The translations under genes and the position numbers were made by a program. A model generated the notes under the pieces. It searched no databases, was not told the DNA's origin, and saw only the letters and a list, made by a program, of their open reading frames with translations. From assembly GCF_030272615.1 (NCBI RefSeq), contig NC_081409.1, positions 247,073,502-247,133,501 of the forward strand: a stretch of DNA of 60,000 bases. Direction: 5' to 3'. This stretch comes from Cryptomeria japonica. Lineage: Eukaryota > Streptophyta > Pinopsida > Cupressales > Cupressaceae. Shown here in pieces: positions 23,131 through 34,276 of this stretch (positions are counted from its first letter, which is position 1; each line of letters begins with the position of its first letter).

Positions 23131-23533
23131 TAATGGAACACGACATGGATCAGGAGCAGTTATTCTATTCATCACACCACAAGGTCATACAATTCCAAAA
23201 GCATACAAATTAAGCTTCCCATGCACCAACAACACAACAAAATATGAAGCTTTGGTTACAGGTATCAAAATGGCTATAGAATGGAACATTACACAACTCC
23301 AAGTCTTTGGAGAGTCTCAGGTTGTCATCAATCAAATTAATGATGATTACCAAACAAAGGATGACAAACTCATGCCTTATAAAAATATGGTAGATGATTT
23401 CAAGAAATATTATGTAGAAATAACTTTTGAGAAAATTCCAAGGAATGACAACAAAGCAGCAGATGCCATGGCAACACTTTCTTCTCTACTTCAGACACAG
23501 AAAAATCAAGAGTGTTATGAATTTCTAGTGTAA
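23018..23533 (+). pseudogene. Gypsy-A RNase H domain fused to an RT stub
   Basis: 171 codons open. Residues of about 1-30 are the RT stub, and residues of about 35-170 are an RNase H of the plant type found between RT and integrase in gypsy elements: 'GSGAVILFITPQGHTIP', 'NNTTKYEALVTGIKMA' (Glu), 'VFGESQVVINQI' and 'IPRNDNKAADAMATL' (terminal Asp). The usual first Asp of the 'DGS' motif is not visible at the fusion point. In the 'SDSQ' motif the Asp reads Glu ('GESQ'). The fusion is in frame, so the RT was lost without breaking the frame. Confidence 0.78.
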
Positions 23534-23629
23534 GAATTATTTTCCCCTGCTCATAATTGTCCTGATTCCCAAACTATCTGTCACCTTGTTGGGAATGATT
23601 CCTCCCGCTATGGACAAACTTACACATAC

Positions 23630-24205
23630 TTGAAAGATAAGACCCTACCTCCTGATTTATCAAAGAACCAAAAGAGAAACTTTATTCACCAATCCTCCCA
23701 TTATACTCTTGTCGCGGATACCCTTTTTAAACGAGGTCTGGATGGTGCTCTTTTAAGATGTCTCGAACAAGAAGAACCTGAGAAGGCCTTAAATGAAGTC
23801 CATAAAGACATTTGTGACACTCATTTAGGTGGTCTTACCCTTTCAAAAAAACTCATACGCTTGGGCTATTATTGGCCAACTATGAAACGAGAATCTTTTC
23901 AGATAGCTAAAACATGCAAACAATATCAGATCCATGGAAATTTAATTCATGCTCCAGCACAAGAACTTCATGCTTTGGCAACATCTTGGCCTTTCTACCA
24001 ATGGGGTCTTGATCTAGTAGGAAAGATAAATCCTTCTTCGTCCAATGGTCACAAATTCATCCTCGTAGCTACAAAATATTTCATAAAATGGATTGAGGTA
24101 GTACCTCTCACAAATATCACAGGAAAACAAATTGTTGCATTTATCTTGAACTACATCATTTGTCGCTATGGAATACCCATGACCATTATCACTGATAATG
24201 GATGA
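23630..24205 (+). pseudogene. Gypsy-A integrase, zinc finger and catalytic core
   Basis: The HHCC zinc finger runs from 'HKDICDTHLGG' to 'CKQYQIHG'. The second Cys of the usual CxxC is Tyr here. The core has 'WGLDLVGKI' (first Asp) and 'IITDNG' (second Asp). The frame ends at 24,205 with TGA straight after DNG. Beyond it the same frame continues through a TAA in the 'P-Q-GNGQ' motif and a TAA at the position of the catalytic Glu (about 24,302). The enzyme would insert element DNA into the chromosome, but this copy is dead by at least three nonsense changes and a lost zinc ligand. Confidence 0.85.
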
Positions 24206-24861
24206 CTGTTCAAGAATCAGGATGTCCAAGAACTATGTGAGAAATTCAAGATCCAACACAGATTTTTCACACCCTACTATCCATAAGGAAATGGGCAAGC
24301 ATAAGCATCAAACAAAACTATTTTGAAAATCCTCAAAAAGATAGTGAATGATGCTGGCAGAGATTGGCATATTCAACTGAACCCTGCTCTATGGGCCTAC
24401 CGTACCAGTATCCACACAACCACAGGTGCCACACCTTTCTCTCTTGTTTATGGATCAGAAGCAATACTGCCAATAGAAGTAGAGATACCTTCTCTACGAG
24501 TATCATTAAAAGGTCTTATCCCATATGAAGAGCAACGAATATCTAGATTGCAGGAGTTAGAATTAATCCATGAACAAAGACAAAATGCCTTTGATCATTT
24601 AAAGGTATATCAAAAAAGAATGTACCGAAGTTATAATCACAAGGTCAAACCACAGACCTTTCAATTTGGGGAACTAGTACTAAAGGAAAATCCATGAAAC
24701 TAGTCAGATCGAGAAAAGAAAGGAAAGTTTAAACCAAACTGGTTAGGTCTGTTTATGGTCACAATAGTATTTGGGTCAGGAGCATATCATCTATCAATAC
24801 AGGATGGGGATCAGCTTGAGGAACCCATCAATAGCATGCATATGAAGAAGTTTTATGCTTG
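24206..24861 (+). pseudogene. Gypsy-A integrase C-terminal region
   Basis: The frame reopens at about 24,323-24,697 with the gypsy integrase text 'PALWAYRTSIHTTTGATPF', 'LVYGSEAILPIEVEIPS' and a 'QFGELVLKENP' stretch of the C-terminal domain. It then degenerates to about 24,860, ending 'MHMKKFYA'. This is typical of the GPY/F-side C-terminus of gypsy integrases, which helps choose target sites. Stops at about 24,698 and before 24,323 disrupt it. Confidence 0.8.
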
Positions 24862-24978
24862 AAAAAGCGAAAAATCCAAAAATAGTGAAAAAACAGAAAA
24901 AATCCAAAAACAGTGAAAAAGCTGAAAAATCCAAAAACGGTGAAAAAGAAAAAAATTTTAAAACAGTGAAAAACAATA
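24862..24978. repeat. Short A-rich tandem repeat after gypsy-A integrase
   Basis: Four to five degenerate copies of a unit of about 27 bp of the type GAAAAATCCAAAAACAGTGAA, directly after the end of pol. A comparable A/T-rich tract follows the pol end of gypsy-B on the other strand at about 32,220-32,340. Confidence 0.75.
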
Positions 24979-26635
24979 AATAAATACAAAAAATCAAATA
25001 TGAGAAAAAGTGCAATAAAAACAGATGGTGAAAACCTAGCAAATAGGCGCTATCTGTCAGCTAGCTCTTCCATCTATTGGTTCATGCATCCTTCCGATTT
25101 TACTTTCCATCAGTGTTGTTTGTATCCATAATAAAGCCTTTGTACATACACAGTCATCCCAAGTGATTTATCATCATGGTTTGGATCATTGTATATATCA
25201 TAATAAAGTTTGTTTCTAGACTAGGGGCAAAATCCTGAACCTAGCTGGGGGCAAAAATTTTCATCATTTTGAGCTTAATCAATAGGTACAACAACAATTA
25301 GACAACACTTGTCAAGCAAAAAATTGAGACACATCCAACATTGAACATAAGATCACATTGTCAAACCATCAGCTATCACATATCGGTCTAAACATGACAA
25401 ACAAATATCAATGGATGATATATCTTGACTCATGATTTTAACACTTTGACAATAAAGATTCAACTATTTTATCTTGTTTTTTCAGTATCATGATTTCTAA
25501 GTGACTCCAGGATGTCTCTGACTAGAGTAACAAGGAAGGAACATGATATTTTTCTTGTCTACTATCTGTAAATTAATTGTTAACATGTGCAAAGTTGTCT
25601 CACAACATGATCATCAAAGTATCATGAAGGACATTTCGGACTTGCATATAGAAATGGTTAATACTTCCTGTTTTACGCAAGCAACACTTAGGTCATCTTG
25701 GTTCAATTATACCTTAATGCTTGTGCTAACTTGCAATATCAAAACCCAGGAAAGTAGTGCTCAGGTCATCATGGTTCAATTATACCATTGATGTTTGCAC
25801 TCACTTCCCACATTTTAAAGGCTCAATGATGAAACAAAGCAATGACTCCATGATCGGTCTGATCGTCGCATTGCATTTCATTTTGCATTTGCATTTTTAA
25901 GGTAGATTTGCATTTCATTTTGCATTTGCATTTTTTAAGTAGATTGGCATTTCATTTTCCATGGGATCACAACACTCATCTTTTCCAAGGCCAAAGACTA
26001 ACATGGTTTTATCTCTCTTATTACGTGATTGAGTACATTGGACAATAACAAAATAATCAATTCATTCATCCTGCATGATAAGTTAGATCATCTCATGTAA
26101 CCATTGCATACTAAGACATCATTCATATAAAGCATCCAATCATTCATTCATTTAGTTAGATCCAACATTCATCTAATCTCAAATCATATAAAATAACATC
26201 ATTGCATTGCATTGCATCCATCTCATATTAACATGCATGAGAAAATCATAAAAAATATCATAAGCATAGAAAGCATTGCATTGCACATACATCACATAAT
26301 ACTTATAGGCATCACCATACATATTCTCATTCGCATAACATCATGTAAATACTGCATCATCATATATCCATCATCTAGAATCCATAAAGCATATAAAAAA
26401 TAAAGCATACATCATGAAAGTAACTGCACAACATAATCATATATCAAATAGAATGCATCCATCATCTCATAGGTCATGTAAAGTGAATAGGATCATAAAA
26501 AAGATCAATATCCAAGGTACAATGATATCACAAAGATATATGAGATACATCACACATATGCATCATGGGAATCATCAATATCTCATCATAAAAAGGTGTG
26601 TACAATGAATGGATCAATGTCCCATCTCAGTGCAA
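24979..26635. other. Gypsy-A noncoding region between pol and the antisense gene
   Basis: No supported gene. Two PPT-like purine blocks (AGGGGCAAAA near 25,225 and GGGGGCAAAAATTTT near 25,246) occur without an LTR behind them. A near-perfect tandem duplication of a GCATTTCATTTTGCATTTGCATTTTT-type unit lies at 25,875-25,960. From about 26,040 to 26,600 the DNA is rich in CAT/ATC triplets. Short open frames here follow that composition. Confidence 0.6.
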
Positions 26636-28620
26636 CCACTAGGACGCGGAGCAGAACTCTGCCCTGATGCGGCATGTACAGTAGCACCAGCTAATACCCC
26701 TATACCTGGGTCCCCACCTAGGGGATCTCTCTGAAGTGGCCCTGTCACTCCTCGACTCTCAGCCTAGTTCTGTCCCGATCTCCTGCTCAGCTGTGAGAAT
26801 CATGGATCCTTCCGATCAGCCAGAACAATAGTAAAGTATAAGGTCCTATAATACTTAGCCTCTCGGATCCCTTGGCGCATCATCTTCAGGGTAGTCTTCC
26901 CTGAACTAGACTCTCCTGACAACTATACCTGTGTCTCAGCCTGCCAACACCTATCCCTAGCTGCATCTCTCTCGACCATGAGAGAAGCCATCTGAGAGTC
27001 CCTCTCTGCTAGTCAACTCTATAGCTACTGAACCTGAGCCTATAAGTCCATAATCTGAGCCTGCTGCTGATGAGACGACATCCTAATGAGGATCCGTCGA
27101 GGTGCCTCTGCCTGTGGCTAGTCAACCTATGATACTGTCATAGGTACCTACTCAACCTGGGGAACCTCCTGCTCTAGGATCTTATGCCCTTGATCCACTG
27201 GACCTGATCTCCTTCGTCTGACCACCTGGGTCATCTAATATGTATATACATCTCTGGCATATCTAGAACTGCTGGCTCCCAGTGTGCTTGCCCCTACCAC
27301 TGCCACTGCTCAGCCATCTCCCCCATCATCATCTCCCCCATCATCATCTCCTCCATCATCATCTCCACCACCATGATCTCCTGCATCTCCTCCATATCCA
27401 TCTCTATCATCCCCTCCATCTCCACCATCATCTCCACCCCACCTCCTTTCTCCCCACCATCCCTTGGTCATCTAGGAGCTCTGCATTGTAGCCTCTCATC
27501 ATTCTCATCTAAAAATGGCTCTGTCTCATCCGGACATGTCAGCTTCAGAAACCTATGTACAATACAATGCACGACATACTCATTTGTCATCCCGCTATCC
27601 ATCACAGCTGGAAGATAATCCCAATCCAGTGGCCCCAATGATGGATACTCTGGACATGCCTAGTCATATGAAATAGAGGACCCCAAGTAGCCACATACAG
27701 TCTCCTATGAGCATAATGAGTTGTACGCTATGGTATCCCCTATATCCTACCATACTATCTCAACACCCTCATACAAAGGAATTTATCGATGACATAGGGT
27801 GTCGATCTAATCAAGTATCACGACATAAATACATATGAAATCTCCATTGTATCCTTAGGCCAAATCTCACAATCCCTGTATGGTCTCCATATCATAGTAT
27901 CTAGATCATCTAGTGTCTGTCGCCAATACTCCAATTTGCCCAGCTTTCGCTGGACAATGATGCCTAGATACCCGTTAGCATAAGGCCTGCCTACAGGTCT
28001 ATCTCTATCAGCCAATGGTCATGTGATAGGCAGGTGCTCCCAGGCCCATATCTGAAGAATGATCACCCCTACCGATAATGCAACTGATCTCTAGTACACA
28101 ACTTAGTGCATGTCATGATACAAGTGCGCCAGCATGCATGACCGCCATGCAAATCAGGTCCCCTATGTCACCATCTTCTCAAGAAGATGACCCCATCCAA
28201 CAAATAATCCCTTTGACCTTTGATTAGGACAAAGGAAACCTCCAATGAATCTAGCAAGAACAATGGGTATTGTGGCATAACCTAACTCTAGCATCTCCTA
28301 CCATGCAATGTCATATCTGCCTATCTCATCATCCTCAAACACTTAGTAAAGAGCATCTGTCCCACCCCGCTCACTAAGATCATAATACATTAGCTTGCCC
28401 ATCACAAGGATGCACAGTATCTGGTATACATCCTTGGGTGTCAACGTCATCTCGCCCATTGGTAAGTGAAAAGTGTTGTGCTCTCTATGCCAACGCTCTG
28501 CCAAGGCTATCAATAATCCCTAGTTTATCAAGGGTCGGGGCATGTCGAGAAGGGAAGATAAACCACACCTGTCTTTGTGGTCTCGCTTCACCTGGCTAAG
28601 GTGGGGTATCAACATACATG
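26636..28620 (-). pseudogene. Antisense gene with plant mobile domain (PMD) carried by gypsy-A
   Basis: Read on the - strand, one dominant frame gives coherent protein text interrupted by many stops. It contains 'FHLPMGEMTLTPKDV' (typical of the aminotransferase-like plant mobile domain), 'ARFIGGFLCPNQRSKG', 'LAHLYHDMH', 'LQIWAWEHLPI' and 'MIWRPYRDCEIW' (within an open run at 27,818-28,015). A Gly-Asp-rich tail (27,291-27,430) and a Gln-rich, probably coiled-coil stretch (about 26,950-27,090) follow. Most stops are TAG/TAA at expected Gln, or TGA at expected Arg/Trp. PMD proteins include MAIN/MAIL1, and PMD genes are known to be carried by plant transposons. The function here is unknown, and the copy is dead. 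Confidence 0.72.
27291..27430 (-). repeat. Gly-Asp-rich triplet repeat in the PMD gene
   Basis: A (CATCATCTCCCC/CATCATCTCCTCC)-type minisatellite. On the - strand it codes for runs of GGDD and GGDDD. It matches the acidic low-complexity tails of many PMD-like proteins. The + strand frames here (His/Pro-rich) are shadows. Confidence 0.7.
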
Positions 28621-28799
28621 TCCTTGGGAAGTGCTCCAGAGACTAGAGGACTAAAGTGCTCCTACAATCAAATCATCTCATCATATCAGTTTCTTGATTT
28701 ATCTATCTATCAAATCAATCTATCTATCAATTTATCTTTCTCAATTGAGATTTTTGTCAAATCGCATTGGACCCCTATCAATGACTCTCATCTATCATG

Positions 28800-29240
28800 A
28801 GGTCATTATCAATCCTATTGAATCTCGTGCGTACATCAAGATAATCAGAACTGATCATCAAATTTGATCAATGAGGAGTGTCTAATTTTATCAATTAGAT
28901 AGCTAATCAAATCTTACCCTATCAAAATAAAAAATCAAATCAAATTAACAGCAATCCAACCTCTTTATCACACATCAAAAAATGAAAAAATTAAATAAAT
29001 GACAAAAATCAACAAATCAAATCATTTTCTCAAAATCACCCAAATCGAAAAAATGCAGAAATTCTCAATAATCGAAAAATCATCAAATAATCAAAAAATT
29101 GCAGAAATTAAATCAATTCATCAACAAATCAAAAACTCATCGACAAATCACGAAAACATCGAAAAATCATCACAAAAAATCAAAACAACCAAAAATAAAA
29201 AAATCGAAAAAATCGAAGAAAAAATAAAAAAATAAATTTT
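28800..29240. repeat. A-rich low-complexity tract
   Basis: Degenerate repeats of AAATCAxx / AAAATCGAA over more than 400 bp. They give a Lys/Ile/Asn-rich open frame on + (28,999-29,235) that I regard as compositional, not a gene. Confidence 0.7.
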
Positions 29241-29285
29241 GTCAGGCTCGACCCCCCCCTTCGCTCAGTGGAACCAAAGGTCCCC

Positions 29286-29345
29286 ACGGTGGCGCCCAAG
29301 GCACTGCCCGTAGTGGCAGCCTCCACCTTGGTGCCACCGCCCCCC
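29286..29345. repeat. GC-rich inverted repeat in gypsy-A 3' region
   Basis: GGTGGCGCCCAAGG pairs with CCTTGGTGCCACC, with an inner CTGCC...GGCAG stem between them. It sits abruptly between the A-rich tract and an AT-rich stretch. A stable hairpin in the transcript is plausible. Confidence 0.7.
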
Positions 29346-30241
29346 CAAAGAAAATGACATTTTATTTTTTATTTTTTTCCCGCAAGAACACAACAAATGT
29401 ATACATAATAATAATATTTTTTTGGGGTGCGCATTAATTTTTTTTCAAAAATCCTACAAACTAATTTTGTAATCCAAAAAACCCATCTCGAAAATGTAAT
29501 TTTTTACAAACCCACCTAGCAAAAATGCTAAAAAATGATTCTTTATACAAATAGCTAAATTTTTCAAAAATTAACAAAGTTGGGGTTTCTCGAAGTACGT
29601 ATCGATAGACCGTAGGCCGGAGGACGCTCGTGTCACCGAACTCGCTCGAACCTATGTTCGTGGTACGAGATCGCCATTCCTCCCTCTAGAGAAAATTTCT
29701 CAAACAACTGAAGTGCACAAATGAAGAGTGGTAAAAGGAATTCCCCTTTTTAAACTCACAATGGGGCATTTAAGTGGGATTTTTATTCCACTAATTTTTA
29801 ATCATCTAATCAACTAATCAACCTGGCAGGGCAGTGTTTTCAATTTTTGTATTGGGAAATGAATCGGATCAACTCTGAAAATCTCTAAAAATCAAAAAAT
29901 CATTAAATATCTAAAAATCCTAAAAATTTCAAAAAAAATTAAAAAAATAAAAAAATCGTGAAAAAATTCAAAAATTATCCGATTCATCTCTCGAGGGGGC
30001 ATCCTCGCATCAATATCTATCAGTCAGCGTCTAGGGAATCATATTGAGATTTATCATCTCAAAGATCGAAACTGCATCAAATCCGCATCATATTGAGATT
30101 TATCATCTCAGAATCGAATCAATATCATATCGAAACCAAATCCGCATCAAATCAAGATCAAATCTACATCTTATCAAAATCAATATCAACAACATCATCA
30201 ATCAAGTTTTCTTTGAACCAACGGATCGTCACACATCGCTT
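29346..30241. other. Gypsy-A 3' noncoding region before the polypurine tract
   Basis: AT-rich DNA with no gene support. It contains a short direct repeat TATTGAGATTTATCATCTCA at about 30,042 and 30,092, and a further A-rich run at about 29,880-29,970. Confidence 0.6.
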
Positions 30242-30256
30242 TAAAGAGGGGCAAAA
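30242..30256 (+). promoter_or_regulatory. Gypsy-A polypurine tract
   Basis: TAAAGAGGGGCAAAA directly before a TG LTR end. The GGGGCAAA form is typical of plant gypsy elements. Confidence 0.8.
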
Positions 30257-31200
30257 TGTATACACCTAAAAATGGTATGAAGATAGTTAATTAAATACGT
30301 AGTTATTTGATTAATTCCCCTTCCCAATTAATTGAATTCACAAGCAATTTGATTAATTTCTCTCTTCATCTACTAGTAAATAAATCTACATGATTTATTT
30401 ATATAGTTCATTTCATATTCCCCTTTGATTAATTAATTTTAAATTAATTAATGTCCCCCCATATAAATCAATTCTTCTAATCCCTAGTTAAGATTAACAT
30501 ACTCAAGTTTGTTGAGATTAATTATCATTTTCCAATTATTTGAATTTCTAAATTCAAATGAGCACATGGCTCCTAACTGTTAACCACCTAACCTAACCAT
30601 CCCCTAACCTAACCCATTCCACCTAACCCTGGGTTTAACTAACCCTATCCTATCTTGCACATTCTAACCTCCTTATCCTAACCTCCCATGGTGTGGATAT
30701 TTTCCCCTTGAGACACATGGCACTTTTGCCACATGTCTCCTCCCTTGGACACTTGCCCTCTCATGAGCAAGGCTCCTTGACACTTGTCACCATAGAGATG
30801 ACAAGTGTCCCTTCCTCCAACCTCTTCTCCAACTTCCTCAATCTTGGCCCTTGATATCTTCAAATTAGATCTAGACCATCAATTCCTACCACCTCAGCTT
30901 TGACCTTGGAATTCCTATAAATCCCCCATTTTGGAGCAATAAGGATCCCTTGCATTCATATTTTTAGCATCATTACTATAGGCAATTTGCATTTCAATTA
31001 TCTAGTAATTAGACTTTTGGATTAATCATAGCATGTTAATCTAGTTTCTTAGATCATGAATTTCATATCATTTTCATAATCAATCATGATCAAGTACCTA
31101 CTCAACTCTTGAGTTGCCACTTTGGAGGTCATTGCTCCGCTGAGAGCCAATCAATCCAACACCTTCAAGGTCCTTAAGAATAGAGGAAAATGGGACATTT
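30257..31200 (+). repeat. Gypsy-A 3' LTR (right end approximate)
   Basis: Begins TGTATACACC directly after the polypurine tract. It contains a TATAAAT box at 30,916-30,922 followed by a likely start region, as in an LTR promoter. The partner LTR lies outside the window, so the right boundary cannot be fixed. A CCTAACC-rich stretch lies at about 30,585-30,680, and an ACACTTGTC...GACAAGTGT inverted repeat at about 30,780-30,808. Confidence 0.7.
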
Positions 31201-32150
31201 CAAGGAAGGCTTATGGTTTGCCTCTTTAATTTAGTTTTCAATTAAAACATTATATGTGTATGCCTTCTTATATACCACATTTTTAGCATCGCACAACAAA
31301 TAGACAAAGAAGGTCAATCTATCATCACATAGAGTTACAAAGAACTTTGAGGGAATCAATACTAAAAAAACCATAGGTAGAAGATATAACCAAGTGTAAC
31401 ATGAGATACCCAAGACCTCATGGGGGAACACCATGGGACACATCAAGAAAACACATGCAAACAAAAGAAAACAAGATCACTCCCCTAGTTTCATCACTCA
31501 TAGTGCACCATGATATAAAGGATCGACGCGATCATGAGGAGATAAAAAATAGGACCTCGAATAAAGATAAACAAAGATAAAAAAGAATCAATGCCAACAT
31601 GAGTACCTCAAACATCTTTTTTCAAAAGGGAATCTGACAAACTGTCCATATGATGTTGTCTAACTTGAGGATGGATACATCCTACACAAACTAATGATTG
31701 GATAGATGACTTGACGATAAAAGATACCTGAGATAACCCAAGTGACAAAGATGTTCTAGGACAATTGTTGAAGAACCAACTAAAGGAAAATGATCTCGAT
31801 GACACACGACCGATCGATGCAAAAGAATGATGCTTGTAGACACATATATACAAGTGGCATGAATGTACAATGAGCATGACAACCGCTAAGAACACCAAGA
31901 ATACACAAGAATGGACCAACGGATATACAAAGGAATGACACCAACACTACTTATGTATAGGAGATAATCACATAGATACCCTCATTGAACATTTGAGTAT
32001 GGTGAGCCAAAAATAGGAGACAGACAAGAAGGGATGGAGGGTAAGGCAAGGAAGTGAACATAGATTGGAGGATAGAGAAGCCAAATAGTTGATCATAGAA
32101 GGCAAGAAAGTAAAACAAGGACCTGAGGGACAGTGGAATTGCCCTTTATA
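31201..32150. other. Unassigned stretch between gypsy-A LTR and gypsy-B
   Basis: About 0.95 kb of AT-rich DNA. It may include the rest of the gypsy-A LTR and the 3' untranslated part of gypsy-B. I see no motif that supports a gene, and open frames here are short with no recognisable domain. Confidence 0.5.
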
Positions 32151-32459
32151 AATGGCACCTGTTTCTAGGTTTTCACCTTATGTATTTATCTAAGACACCA
32201 AATGAAGCGGTTTTCACCATAGAACGAAATATTTTTCTTTACTATTTTTGATATTTTTCATTTTTTAAATTTTTATTTTTTGTATTTTTTATTTTTTTTG
32301 TATTTTTCCTAATTTTAATTTTTTGTATGTTTCAATTTTGAAAAGTGGGGAAGATTGCCACAGATTAGGCATAAAATATTTTTTGATGTAAAATATTGAG
32401 GGGATCATGAAGGGGTTCCCCTGCATGAGTGGATAACTAGTAGGCTCCCGAGCCATACA

Positions 32460-33420
32460 TAGCTATGACCATATATGGACCAATCTAGTTAGGCTGAAAC
32501 TTGCCTTTTGTTTCTCAATCTTGCTAATTCTTTGGATTCTCTTTGAGGACCACATCACCCACCTCAAACTCACAAGGGTGGGTCACTTTCTTCTGATATT
32601 GCTTTTTGAGTTTAGTGTGATAGATATGAAGTTGATCATAAGCCCCTTGATGCTATTCATAAAGGAGATCTAGTTGAGTGAGCCTTGCCACATGATAATA
32701 TTTATCAGAAATGAAATCTTTCAAGGATATTCATAGAGATGGCAATTTGACCTTGATTGGTAAGATGACTTCGGCAATATAAAAAAGTGAATATGGAGTG
32801 GCGCCAATTGGGGTGGGAACACTAGTGCAGTTAGCCTAAAGGGTGGGAATAAGAATGTGAAACAAAATTCACACATATGTTGGTTCTTAAAAGGGATACA
32901 ACTGTTAGTTATGAGGGTGGATGGGACTCCATAGTTGTAGATGATATGATAGAGGATGACCTTGGAAACCTGGACACCAGTGGTGAGGGATAGCTTTAAA
33001 CCATCTGGTAAAATACTCAATAATAATAATGATAAATTTGTTGACATTAGATGAAGGGGGATGGGTCTTACCAACAAGGTCAAGGCACCATATAGAAAAA
33101 GGCTAAGGTGTGACAATAGGTTGCAAATCTTGTGTTGGTGAATGAATCAAATCTCTTTGTTATTGATAGGGCACACACTTTTTGACAAATTCATAACAGT
33201 CATGTTCCATGGTGGGATAGTAGTATCCCACTCTCATGAGCTATTTATCTAAGTCATCTCCACTCGTATGAGCACCACAAGATCCAATATGGAATTTCTT
33301 CATTGCAAGATTATCCTCATTTGCATCTAAACATCTAACAAGGACATAATGATAGCCTCAATGATATAGATTCTCTCTTATAATAATAAAGTGCATAGAA
33401 TGTCAAATAAGGTTTTGGCA
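32460..33420 (-). pseudogene. Gypsy-B integrase remnant
   Basis: Zinc-finger text 'VGYYYPTMEHDCYEF' and 'KKCVPYQ' lies near 33,150-33,230, with the first Cys of the CxxC retained and the second lost. The core has 'LDLVGKTHPPSSN' near 33,050 and a later 'YGVPSTLITN' near 32,930. The second catalytic Asp reads Asn, as a G-to-A change would give. Distal text around 32,500-32,600 resembles the C-terminal domain. Stops and frameshifts separate these pieces. Confidence 0.75.
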
Positions 33421-33699
33421 TTCGTTTAGGGATAGGTTGGGTGGAAGGGTACCATCTTTAAGATATGTGTAAATGTCTTTGTACCAAGGTGACTGGGGAC
33501 CAATAATGTTGCACACCATCTCCATGCAAAATATCTCAAATGTAGGGTGGAGAAGTTTCTCGACAAATAATTTGTATTCAGGATTATCTTATTCGATATA
33601 CAAAAGAGACCCTATGGTGGCCATTGCATTGAAAAATTTGTTCTATACTCTTGGGATCTGATAAAAAATGATACACTAAAAGTTTTTCTTGAGATCATC

Positions 33700-34110
33700 T
33701 ACCATCCTTTTATAAGGTAACAACTTGTCATCCTTGGTATCATAGTCATCATTTACTTGTCGGATAACTAATTGAGAATCTTGATAAACTTGTAAGTTTT
33801 TTATATTCCACTAGATGGTTGTCTTGATACCTATTATGAGACCTTCATATTCAAGTATGTTATTTATGCATGGAAAGGTCAACTTTAGTGATTTTGGAAT
33901 AAAATATCCTTGAGGGTGACAAATAGAAAACCTATCCCCGATACTTTCTGAGCATGAGAACCGTCAAAATAAAGCTTCCATAGGGGTTGTGTTGTGATAG
34001 ATTCATTAGGGAATCCTATAACCAGTGGGTAGGAATATACTGATGGTGTCTCCACCAATTGAGCTGTTATGACCTGTCCTTTAATGACCTTTCTATCCAC
34101 ATACTAAATA
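33700..34110 (-). pseudogene. Gypsy-B second RNase H domain
   Basis: 71 codons are open at 33,885-34,100: 'KGQVITAQLVETP' (the usual linker), then 'LYFDGSHAQKVSGIGFL' with the first catalytic Asp of RNase H. Text further on (about 33,720-33,880) continues the domain in broken frames. This RNase H sits between RT and integrase, as in gypsy-A. Confidence 0.75.
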
Positions 34111-34276
34111 TCAAACTTATTGAAAAGTATTACCCATTTTTCCATGTGGCCTGTGAGGGTTGTCTTTGTTAACAAATACTTCAAAGGACCAATCTTACAA
34201 ATGAGCTTGATAGTATGAGTCAGCATGTAGTGGTGAATATTTTGAGTGTAGAAAACAACCGCTAGATATGGTTTTT

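Larger units (their letters stand above)
1..31200 (+). mobile_element. Gypsy-A: Ty3/gypsy LTR retrotransposon, interrupted by copia-A
   Basis: A Ty3/gypsy element read on the + strand. It is split by a 22-kb insertion at 429-22,512, and its 5' part lies off the left edge. The visible order is a protease-RT linker, an RT remnant, RNase H, integrase, a noncoding stretch, an antisense PMD gene, a polypurine tract and a 3' LTR. If the insert and one ATTGA copy are removed, the reading frame runs straight across the junction, which shows that 1-428 and 22,513 onward were one unit. An archaic-type RNase H before integrase and extra genes between pol and the 3' LTR are known from the Tat branch of gypsy, so that placement is an inference. 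The right end is approximate. Confidence 0.8.

Noticed and set aside
25219-25262. Polypurine tract and LTR start right after gypsy-A pol
   Set aside because: The purine blocks are not followed by a TG LTR end or by any repeated sequence. The convincing tract is at 30,242.
27282-27618. His/Pro-rich and Ser/Ile-rich + strand frames
   Set aside because: Shadows of the Gly-Asp-rich repeat of the PMD gene on the other strand.
28999-29235. 78-codon Lys/Ile-rich frame
   Set aside because: Arises from an A-rich low-complexity tract. No protein signal.
30585-30680. CCTAACC-rich stretch that resembles telomere repeat
   Set aside because: It is irregular, differs from the plant CCCTAAA unit and lies inside an LTR, so a low-complexity LTR segment is simpler.
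31201-32150. Possible secreted or membrane proteins from hydrophobic - strand frames (31,231-31,464; 31,608-31,919)
   Set aside because: Short, without motif, and next to decayed transposon sequence. Hydrophobicity follows from T-rich codons.
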